Below, piece after piece: positions 27,791-36,572 of a stretch of 64,000 nucleotides of DNA (its first letter is position 1; every line of letters begins with the position of its first letter). The DNA is from Pisolithus tinctorius. Taxonomy: Eukaryota > Basidiomycota > Agaricomycetes > Boletales > Pisolithaceae. Made by a program: the position numbers and the translations under genes. The stretch is from positions 1,054,001 to 1,118,000 of the forward strand of contig JANFAH010000003.1 of the NCBI GenBank assembly GCA_024663395.1, given 5' to 3'. The notes below the pieces were generated by a model that saw nothing but the letters and a program-made list of their open reading frames with translations, searched no databases and was not told the DNA's origin.

Positions 27791-28845
27791 TGGCCGAACT
27801 CTTTTCCCTGACTCTTCATCTCGTTGATTTGCTTGTCATAAAAGAAGGCCTGCATCTCTTCAAATGACATCTGGCGGAGGGCGGTCTCCTGTGCCTCCTG
27901 CGTTACCTCCCGTATGTTGGGCCTAGCGGGACCTTTTCCCTTGGCATGGGGACAATCATGTTTGTAATGATTTCCCTGACAATCGAAGCACTTGATATGA
28001 GAGGGGACGGGGCGAGGGGGAAAGCGAGCAGCGCCAATTTCCATAGGAGCGCCACGACCGGGTTGAGTGCCAGTAGGGGTGAAATGGGGAGAGTATGGGG
28101 GGCGGTTATACGAGGAGCGGGGAGCGGGTTCGTCGGGATAGTGATTATACAAAAGTTTGAAGCAGTCCCTGGCAAGGGTGGCTTCATGGAATGCGACGGT
28201 CATCTGGAGATAGTTTCCCTGTGTATATCCCCTCCTTAGGGCCTCCTTTACGATGGCGGGGTGAACAGCGTTCTCCAGAAGGAAGCCGGCAGTTTCGTCA
28301 GTGACTCGTCCCTGGACCTTGAGAGACTCAAACTTGGCATAGAATTCTTCATAGCAGGAGTTTCCCTGGCGCATAGTGCGCATCTGTGCTTTGGCCCACT
28401 CAACATCCGTTTGAGGGGCGAAGAATCTATCAATATCTTCTATCATCTTGGCCGTGTCAGGCCATACTCCTGTGACGATAGCGAGGGAGAACTTGGCCTG
28501 AGCAAACCTTCCTGCTACAGGGCCAGTCATGCGGGACCACACCGCAGTACACTTATCCTGGGCCGTTGGTAGGGTGGTCCTATTCTGTGCGACCCATACC
28601 TTCATCTTGACCCACCATTCTGAGAACTTGGCGCGATCACCGGCGTACTGTCCCGGATCGGCCATCACTTCTATCCTCCTCTGAATAACATCTGCAGGGA
28701 GGGCATTCCATTGGTTTCGCTGACCCTCAATGGTCGCGATGGTTCCTTGAGCGTCTCTTAGCTCGTTGCTTAGTCTGTAGTTTTCATCTCGAAGAGTGTC
28801 AAGAGTGTCGCGGAGGTCAGTGAGCTGGTCCTGGATGCCTTCCAT
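27787..28845 (-). CDS. gag of element D
   Basis: Intact 352-codon frame. It begins with a coiled-coil segment (TDLRDTLDTLRDENYRLSNE), then a capsid-like domain (FSEWWVKMKVWVAQN, DIDRFFAPQTDVEWAKAQM), and a CCHC zinc knuckle CFDCQGNHYKHDC (C-x2-C-x4-H-x4-C) that binds RNA. It overlaps the pro-pol frame, which lies one base upstream (-1). It packages the element's RNA into virus-like particles in the cytoplasm or nucleus of the fungus. Confidence 0.92.
   Translation of the reverse strand: MEGIQDQLTDLRDTLDTLRDENYRLSNELRDAQGTIATIEGQRNQWNALPADVIQRRIEVMADPGQYAGDRAKFSEWWVKMKVWVAQNRTTLPTAQDKCTAVWSRMTGPVAGRFAQAKFSLAIVTGVWPDTAKMIEDIDRFFAPQTDVEWAKAQMRTMRQGNSCYEEFYAKFESLKVQGRVTDETAGFLLENAVHPAIVKEALRRGYTQGNYLQMTVAFHEATLARDCFKLLYNHYPDEPAPRSSYNRPPYSPHFTPTGTQPGRGAPMEIGAARFPPRPVPSHIKCFDCQGNHYKHDCPHAKGKGPARPNIREVTQEAQETALRQMSFEEMQAFFYDKQINEMKSQGKEFGQ
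27802..27808 (-). promoter_or_regulatory. candidate -1 ribosomal frameshift site of element D
   Basis: Near the end of gag, the codons read CAG GGA AAA, giving the heptamer G GGA AAA in the X XXY YYZ arrangement. A one-base backward slip here leads straight into the pro-pol frame and bypasses the gag stop at 27789. The downstream RNA structure was not assessed. Confidence 0.6.
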
Positions 28846-29139
28846 AGCGATCTGGACATTTTAGGGTTTGACGGGGGCGAAGGTTGTAGCGGGGTTGCTG
28901 TGGTTCAGCAGGGAGTGAACAAGGGAAGACGGATTCGATGGAGAAGGGGTAGGAAGGGGGTGGAGGAAGGGAGTAGAGGTTGTGATCAAAGAGTGGGGTG
29001 AGCGAACGATGCTTGGGGATGTAGGGGACGAAGAGATTTGGGTTGGGTTCTGAGGCTGGGGGACTTGGCGAGTACACCCATGAGCCTTCGCGAAGGAAAC
29101 GAGGAATGGTGACGGCGGGTGCGAGGGTACAACGACAAG

Positions 29140-29150
29140 AAGCTAGTTCA
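29140..29150 (-). promoter_or_regulatory. self-priming primer-binding site of element D
   Basis: On the minus strand TGAACTAGCTT starts two bases after the 5' LTR. It is the exact complement of AAGCTAGTTCA inside the LTR (29285-29275), which lies 35 nt downstream of TATAAG (29320-29315). Confidence 0.75.
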
Positions 29151-29152
29151 AG

Positions 29153-29547
29153 TGTGACAAGACCTAAACAACAGGGTTTGTTGTAGGCTTGCACCAAGAA
29201 CCAACAGAAGAGAGAAGAGATGAAGAAGAGAAGACGGCTTAGAAGCAGGCGACTTTAGGACTCGAAGACCCAAATGAACTAGCTTAGAGCTAGCTGGGTG
29301 ATTGAGCAATGGTACTTATACTACAGTACATGAGGTAACGGCGAGGTGTACATGAGGTCTGTGACATCATAGTGATGTCATGATGATATCATAGTGGAGC
29401 GGAACGTACTAGAAGGAGGAAACACGGCAAAGGCGAGGTGAGGTCTAGGCCGGAGACCGGACCGAGACAAAGAGATAAGATAAGACAAGAAGATTAGATA
29501 AGACAAAAAGGAAAAGAAAAGAAAGGAAAAGAGTATGTATCGTAACA
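29153..29547 (-). repeat. 5' LTR of element D
   Basis: 395 bp. It contains the minus-strand promoter (TATAAG at 29320-29315) and the predicted RNA start at about 29285, so U3 is about 262 bp. See the 3' LTR for differences. Confidence 0.95.
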
Positions 29548-29805
29548 CCCCAGTCCTCCCAGGTCCATGTCTGGGTCACCTGGACATAACTCCAGTCTGT
29601 TTTCCTTACTACATTTAGTCTGGTCCTTTTGTCTGACTCTGCTTACTGTACAAATCCTGTGTCCAACTCTGGTTATGCTGGTCACCCAGACTTTGGCTAT
29701 TAGCCTCAGCACAGCCACTGTGGCTGTCCTCACCTTGCTAATCATCTCACTAATAGCTTATTAACAAGTCTGGCTTTATGTTCATTACCCTGGACTGGCC
29801 TTGTG

Positions 29806-30540
29806 TGTCATGACCATGCATTCATCCTGTGTCCTCACTAACTCCACACCCTTTTCTGCCAGTCATTTGCTCACTCCACACCAACTCTGCCCACCTTCTA
29901 TCATTTATGAACCAACTCCACTCTGACTGCTGTCAGACTTGTACTGCTCTTCAACTGGACCACACAGACCACTCTCTGTGGAGTCATGTGACTACCCTTC
30001 GGACTTCTCCCTGACAGCATGCAGTCAGGTACTCCACAGCATGCACACCACATGGTCCAGCACCTGGACTGTTTCCTTTTTGGGATGTTCAGTGTTACCC
30101 ATTTGTATGTCCTCCATCTACCCTTCATTCATTGTCTAGGAAGTTTTACTTGAAAATTTATGAGTCTCCATATGTCAGTTCTGATTCCAGTTACTGTACC
30201 TCGGTAGTGGTATAAAAGCATGTATTGTACTCCGCTGTTCTTCAGTATGAATATCAACTTAGTTCCTACTCCCTCTGTCTCTGTCTCCTGCCTGTCAGAG
30301 TTACCTCTGACTTTCCATCTGTACTCTCCCTCTGAAATACAAGGGCTGAGATCATGCAAGGGGGTAGCACATGAGCTAAACCCAATGCCCTCACTCTGCT
30401 CTGCCTTTGTCTTGGTGGACTTTGTTCCTGCCAACACTCTGCCAGTTGGAGTTCTGCTTTCTTGTGTTGGACTTGCTTCCAAACCCTTCTCCAGACCTTG
30501 TCTAGCATCAGAGTTGGTCAGAGTAGGCCCAGACTTGACA
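29806..30540 (+). mobile_element. solo LTR C2
   Basis: Family C LTR inserted in LTR B1, with target duplication TTGTG (29801-29805 and 30541-30545). It carries the family TATA box (TATAAAA near 30211) and the AGTATGAATAT start motif. Confidence 0.9.
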
Positions 30541-30983
30541 TTGTGTATTTAACCCCTGTACATACTTTGTAGCACCTCAGTCAGAATATCAATTTAGTAT
30601 TACCCTCAACTCCATACTACACCCCAAGTCTACTCTATAGCTAAGGCCAAGCCTTAAGCTATCCCCAGCCCCTGTCCCAGACCTCTCCCTGGCTTGCATA
30701 AGGGTACAGCACATAAGCTGAGACCATGGGAGGTAGATCCAACCCTGGACTGGCTTCCCCCTGTGCACACTCCAAGACTAGCTGGTTTCCCACAGTCCCA
30801 GTCTTGTTCCCACACCCCCAGCCTTAAGTCCAGTCCTCTGGACTTAGCCCCTGACCTCTGGCCTTAACTCCAGTCCAACCAGACTTGGCCCCTGTCTCCT
30901 GGCCTTGACTTTGGTCACCTGGACTTAGCCCCTGTCACCCAGTCTTGAAGCCTGGTCACCCAAGGGTAAACCCATACTTAACA

Positions 30984-32698
30984 CAGACCATCAATGTGTG
31001 CTACTGGGTGTGCAAAGCAGAGATCACATGCACCACCAAGTCTGCTGCCAAGGGTAAACAGAAAGATCTGCCCAAGTCTGACACATCCAAGTCTGTTATT
31101 GCCCATCTTTTGGGCAAGGATGGCAAACTCACCTCTGCTGAATGCCAGTGCAGGATGAAGAACAACCTCTGCCTCTTCTGCAGTGAGGCTGGCCACTCCA
31201 CCAAGGACTGTCCCAAGTCAACCTCTCATGCAGCCAAAGCCTGCACCACTATGGCTGAAGCTCTGCCTGCTCTGCCCATGGAGAAGGCTGAGCCAAAAAA
31301 TTAGTCTGCTCCTCTAGGGAGTCCACACAGCCTGGAGGAAGCATTGACCCCAACTGTGCACAACTGGACATCTGACTCAACACATCTGCTCTCTCTAGTT
31401 CAATTCCTTACTTCCATCTGTAACTCTTCTTGATTATTCTGTTGATACTGTTTCTGCATTGATTGATTCCAGTGCTTCTCATTGTTTTGTAGACCTGTCT
31501 ATAATCAAAAAATATTCTATTCCTGTTTCCTCCATTTCTCCACCAGTTCTGCTCTGCCTGTTTGATGGTAGTACAAATGCTGTCATTTCCCAAGAAGTAG
31601 ATCTTTCCCTCCACTTCCCTTCTGGTGATGTCAATTCTGCTTCATTTTATGTTACTCCATTGGATTCTTCTTGTTCACTGGTGTTAGGGCACAACTGGCT
31701 CACCCACTTCAATCCATCAATTGACTGGGTACTGGGCAGTATATCATTTAAACCACTGTTACAGGGAATGCTGATGCCCCAGGCACCTTCATCACTCTCT
31801 GCTGTGACTTCTGCTCTGGAACTGACACCCTCAACTCCATCTGCAGCTCTGACTGCAGCTCCAACTGACTTGCTGCACCCCACTCTGCTTGTCTCACTCA
31901 TCAAAGCTGTCATGTATGTCAGAGCCTGTGCTCTCCCTGGCTCTAGGCAGTTCTGCTTACAGCTCTCTGCTGATGATGTGAAGCTTCATGCATCCTCCAC
32001 TTCCTCTCCACCTCCTGACCTCTCCTCAGTCCCTCCTGAGTATTGTGAGTTTGCCAATGTCTTTAGTAAGGACAAGGCTACTGAACTTCTGCCACACCAC
32101 TTGTTCAATCTCATGATCAACCTCAAGGAAGGAGCTTCTCTGCCTATTGGCATGATCTACTCTCTTTCCCCACCAGAGCCTGAAGCTCTCTGCACCTTCA
32201 TTGACAAGCATCTTGGCTATGGCTTCATCAAGCAGTCCATCTCTGCCCACAGTGCCCCTGTCCTCTTTGTAAAGAAGAAGGTCAGTTTACTCCACCTCTG
32301 CATGGACTATTGAGGACTCAATAAAATCACAAAAAAAGATTGCTATCTTCTGCTGCTCATCTTTGACTTACTTGACTTTCCAAGCCATGATAAAGTCTAC
32401 ACAAAGATCAACCTCCACCATGCCTATCATCTAGTCTGCATTGCAGATGGAGATGAATGGGAAATGGCTTTCTGCACTCACTATGGTTCTTATGAGTGGC
32501 AGGTATTGCCCTTTGGTCTGACTAATGCACCTGTGGCTTTCCAGTGATTCATCAGTAGCATCTTTGCAGACATGCTCAATGTCTGCATCATGGTATACCT
32601 CAATGACATTTTAATTTATTTGCAGGACATGGAGTCACACCATGACCACATAAAGGAGGTACTCCACCACCTTCAAAAGCATGGGCTCTATGCCAAGC
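30984..32698 (+). pseudogene. element A: end of gag, protease and first half of RT
   Basis: Gag resumes in frame after LTR B1 with INVCYWVCKAEITC and the zinc knuckle CLFCSEAGHSTKDC (C-x2-C-x4-H-x4-C). The protease region from 31459 reads MIDSSASHCFVD, where the expected active-site DSG is DSS. RT follows with EYCEFANVFSK, PPEPEALCTFIDKHL, FVKKK, a stop at 32311, then FGLTNAPVAF and MVYLNDILIY, in which the catalytic YLDD has become YLND. The frame breaks at GLYAK, where element H is inserted, and continues at 41474. Confidence 0.85.
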
Positions 32699-32812
32699 TG
32701 TCATAGTCATGTCTCAACCCTGGCCAGACTCAGCCTTGCACTTGCTCAGTCCAGCCTTGGCCTGACCAATCCCTTATCCCCAGATGTCCTAGTGTGGTTA
32801 ACACTGCTTTGC

Positions 32813-33336
32813 TGTCATAGTCATGCCTCAACCCCGGCCAGACTTGGCCTCGCACTCACTCAGTCCGGCCTTGGCCTCGCCTGTCCTCTATCCCCAGATG
32901 TCCTAGCATGGTAGACACTGCTTTGCAGTGTCTGTCACTTCAGTACTTCCTGCCTGGTCTTGTCCCCGGTCCACCTGTCCTGGTCTCCGCTACCTTAGTC
33001 ATACATTAGTAATCCTTGTCTTACCAATTGTCTTAGCAATCTTTGCGAGACCAGCATTACCAGTCTCCATACTATGGTTACTTCTGGTATATAAACTCGT
33101 AGATACTTGGCCTGTAGACCTCAGTCTGAAATCAACTAAGTTACCCCTGATAACTCTGTCTCGGCCTCGGACTCAGACTGGGACCCACGCAAGGGAATAG
33201 TGCTGTACTCTCAGTCGCTAAGTCCAACCAGTCCAATTCTTCTGTACTCTCGTCTCTCCTCTTGATCCCAACCCTTCGGCCTCGCGCCCTCTTCGGTCTC
33301 CAGTCTGGACTCAACCCAGACATCCCGTACTTGACA
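32813..33336 (+). mobile_element. solo LTR E2
   Basis: 524-bp family E LTR inside E1, with target duplication TTTGC (32808-32812 and 33337-33341). It keeps more CpG than its host LTR, in line with a later arrival. Confidence 0.88.
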
Positions 33337-33724
33337 TTTGCAGTGCATGTCACTTCAGTTAAGCTCTGCCTGGTCTTGTCCCCAGTCCACCCTGTCAGGG
33401 TCTCCACTACCTTAGTCATACCTTACTAATACTAATCTTACCAATCATCTTAGCAATCTTTGTGAGACTGGCATTACCAGTCTCCATCCTATAGCTACTT
33501 TTAGTATAAAAAGTCTTAGATACTCAGCCTGTACTTCCTCAGTCTGAAATCAACTAAGTTACTCTGATAACCCTGCCTTGGCCTTGAAGTCAGACTGTGA
33601 CCCATGCAAGGGAATAGTGCTGTGTCCTCAGTTGCTAAGTCCAATCAGTCCACCCCTTTGTATCTTTGGCTTTCCTCCTGATCCCGACCCCCTGGCCTTG
33701 TGCCTGCTTCAGTCTCCAGCCTGG

Positions 33725-34438
33725 TGTCAAGTCCGGGCCTACTCCGACCAACTCCGACACTATATAAGGTCCAGAGAAGGGTTCGGAAGCAAGTCCGACA
33801 CAGAAGAACAGAACTCCGACTAGCGGAGTGTCGGCAGGAACAAAGACCGCCGAGACAAAGGCGGAGCGGAGTGAGGGCGTTGGGTTTAGCTCGTGCACTA
33901 CCCCCTTGCACGATCTCAGCCCTCATATTTCAGAGGGAGAGTACAGAAGGAGAGTCGGAGATAGCTCCGACAGACAGAAGATGGAATCAGAGGGAGTAGG
34001 AACTAAGTTGATATTCGTACTGAAGAACAGCGGAGTACAGTACATGCTTTTATACCGCTACGGAGGTACAGTAACCGGAATCAGAACTGACATACGGAGA
34101 CTCATAAATTTTCAAGTAAAATTTCCTGGACGACAAATGAAGGGTAGACGGAGGACATACGAATGGGTAACACAGAACATCTAGAAAAGGAAATAGTCCA
34201 GACACTGGGCCATGCGGTGAGTGTGCTGCGGAGTACCTGACTGTGAAGGTAGTCACATGACCCCTCAGAGAACGGACCGCTCGGTCCGGTAGGAGAGAAA
34301 CACAAGTCCAACAACAGTTGGAGCAGAGATGGTTCGTAGATGATAGAAGGTGGGCAGAGTTGGTGCGGAGTGAGCGAATGACCGGTGGAGAAGGTTGCGG
34401 AGTGAGTAAAGACCTATGACGAACGCACGGTTATGACA
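33725..34438 (-). mobile_element. solo LTR C3, CpG-preserving copy
   Basis: 714-bp family C LTR in reverse orientation, with target duplication CCTGG (33720-33724 and 34439-34443). It contains dozens of CpG sites where the other C copies have TG or CA, so it is the best guide to the original family C sequence and is a recent insertion. Confidence 0.9.
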
Positions 34439-34473
34439 CCTGGCCTCAACCCAGACATCATGAACTTGACAGT

Positions 34474-34483
34474 ATTTCAGACT
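34474..34483 (+). promoter_or_regulatory. self-priming primer-binding site of element H
   Basis: ATTTCAGACT begins two bases after LTR E1 and is the exact complement of AGTCTGAAAT at 33541-33550 in the same LTR. Confidence 0.68.
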
Positions 34484-34509
34484 TGCTACTTGTGTGGGTC
34501 TAACACACC

Positions 34510-35871
34510 ATGGCAACAAAGACTCATTTCCAACCTCCCCATGGCTGCTCTGCCACCAACCCTGACTCCACCTCAGCCAGTGGAACTCACTGCGAGACAG
34601 CACTAGCTGCCTTGGGCACCACTAGGCAATCCCCAGACCCTGTTAGTCCTTTCAGGGGCTTTTCAGCCTGAACATCCAATACTCCTACCCCACATCACCC
34701 CATTGCTCCCATCCCTGGTGGTGATCCTGGGGATGAAGGGCCAGATGATGATGACAACAACAACCCTGATGATGATGACCCTGGCAATGGTCCTGGTGAT
34801 GATGGGCCCAGTGATGATAATCCAGATGAGAATGATCCAGAGGACAAACTGGACTTCCCAGACCTGGACACCAAACCTGCAGTTGTGGTCTTTGACAGTC
34901 TTGCAAAGGCCATCAAGCTACTGGCCCACAACACCTGCACTGGTCCTGAGTCCTCAAGCAGGACCAAGTTGCATGAGCCTGATACCTTTGATGGCACTGA
35001 CCCCAAGAAGCTCTGCACCTTCTTTATCTGGTGTGAGCTTAATTTTCAAGACCAACCCCAGGCTTTCAGGACCAACTGTGCCAAAGTCATCTTTGCCCAG
35101 TCCTACCTCAAAGGCATGGCCTTAGAATGGTTTGAGCTGGACTTGCTCAGGGTTGAGGACCCTGATGAGTGGCCTCTCTGGATGGACTCCTGGAGGGAGT
35201 TTGTCCTAGAACTACAAACCACCTTTGGCCCTCATGACCCAGTTGCTGATGCCAAAAGCCAACTCAACCACCTACACATGAAAGATAGCCAGTGCATTAA
35301 CAAATATGTAGTGGACTTCAACCAGCTTGCTTTGCAAGTCTGGGGCTATGGAGATGGTGTGCTGCACCATCACTTCTACTCCAGGCTCCCAGACCAGATC
35401 AAAGATGAAGTCTGTTGGGTTGGTAAGCCCCAGACACTACACAAGCTCTGCCACCTTGCCCAGGAAATAGATGTGTGCTATTGGGAGTGCAAGGAAGAAA
35501 TCCAGTGGGCAAGTAAGCATCAGGGCTCATCCTCCTCCAACAACAAGTCCAGCAGCTCCAGCAGCAACAACCAGCCCAAGACTGGCAGCAACAACACTGG
35601 TTCTACCCAGTCCAAGCTGGCTTCATTGAAGCCAGGCAATAACAGCAATTTGTCCAAGCTTGAGTCAAGCAAACTTGGCAAGGATGGAAAGCTCACCCCC
35701 AAGGAATGCAAGTGTCACATGGACAGGAACCTCTGCATGTTCTGTGGAGGGTCCAGTCATTTTGCTGATAAATGCCCAAAGAAAGCCAGTAAGGCCAAGG
35801 CTCATGCTGCAGCCACCACCAAGGCCACACTGGCCTTGGGCTTGGGTTCTACCCCTGAGACAAAAAAATAG
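34510..35871 (+). pseudogene. gag of element H
   Basis: A 454-codon frame with one TGA at 34669-34671. It has an Asp/Pro-rich acidic linker (34725-34860), then the capsid-like region (DTFDGTDPKKLCTFFIWCEL, YLKGMALEWFELDLL, LPDQIKDEVCWVGKPQTLHK), a Ser/Asn-rich low-complexity stretch (SSSSNNKSSSSSSNN) and a zinc knuckle CMFCGGSSHFADKC. Same layout as the gag of element A. Confidence 0.88.
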
Positions 35872-35930
35872 GTAGCAGCTCCTGGGACTCTGCACAAACT
35901 GGGAGCTGTGTTGACTCCAGTTGTGCAAAC

Positions 35931-36572
35931 TTGGAGGCTAGACTCAATGCATCTGCTCTTTCCGGTCTGAATTCATTAACCCCCTATGTCACATTAGAAA
36001 ACCATGAACTACCTCAGCTTTGTACTTTAGTGGACTCCAGTTCCATGCACTGTTTTATAGATAACCAATTTGTTAATCAACACTCATTTACCCTGTACTC
36101 AGTCTCCCCAATCCAACTCTGGCTCTTCGATGGAACATCCACTTTTACCATAACTCAAGCAGTAGATCTCAATATCCACTTTGCATCTGGCAATGTCACC
36201 CCAGTAACCCTGTTTTTAGCCCTGTTGGATTCTGAGTGTAAGATAGTCCTTGGACATGACTGGCTCACCTGCTACAATCTGTTGATTGATTGGGTATTGA
36301 GTAGTCTAACATTCTGGACTCCCACACAAGGAATGCCAACCCTGTCGACACCCCCTGTAAGCCTGGTCTCCACTGGCCTCCCTGACTCTGGTCCTAGTGA
36401 CCAACCCAGCCTTGTGCCATCTGTACTGGTCTCGGACTCCCTGGCTCACACCCCCCTGAAGGCCCCTCTTGTCTCCCTAATCAATGCAGCTGCCTTTGTG
36501 CATGCCTGCAAACTTGAAGGGTCTGTGCAGTTCCAACTTCAGCTCTGCCCCTTGGACTCAGCTCAAGCCTGA
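35931..36572 (+). pseudogene. aspartic protease region of element H
   Basis: Retropepsin-like domain. The active-site strand reads LVDSSSMHCFID, with Ser where the family has Gly or Ala, followed by the flap region and VLGHDWLTCYN with LLIDW, the second-half motif of gypsy proteases. The domain ends at a TGA at 36570, and RT follows in the same direction. Confidence 0.8.

Larger units (their letters stand above)
23695..29547 (-). mobile_element. nearly intact Ty3/gypsy chromovirus element D
   Basis: A complete 5853-bp LTR retrotransposon on the minus strand: 5' LTR 29153-29547, primer site 29150-29140, gag 28845-27787, pro-pol with RT, RNase H, integrase and chromodomain down to 24101, polypurine tract 24102-24090, and 3' LTR 24089-23695. 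Target duplication CCCCA at 23690-23694 and 29548-29552. A CpG-poor paralogue of the empty site is present at 48041-48065 (reverse strand), confirming the insertion point. It keeps many CpG sites, unlike all surrounding repeats, so it is the youngest large element here. Two TGA codons in pol make this copy non-autonomous. Confidence 0.95.
23491..30983 (+). mobile_element. solo LTR B1 inside gag of element A (itself interrupted)
   Basis: A family B LTR, starting TGTCATATCC and ending CTTAACA, flanked by the 5-bp target duplication CAGAC (23486-23490 and 30984-30988). Its own sequence is 23491-23694, 29553-29805 and 30546-30983. The rest is element D and solo LTR C2 inserted later. There is no internal B coding region, so it is a solo LTR. 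Other B copies: about 47655-48257 (reverse), 61080-61927, 62396-63045 (reverse). Confidence 0.85.
32699..34471 (+). repeat. 5' LTR E1 of element H with two nested solo LTRs
   Basis: E1 sequence occupies 32699-32812, 33342-33724 and 34444-34471. It starts TGTCATAGTC and ends AACTTGACA. A TATA box at 33505-33511 precedes the motif AGTCTGAAAT (33541-33550) by 36 nt. Confidence 0.85.
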
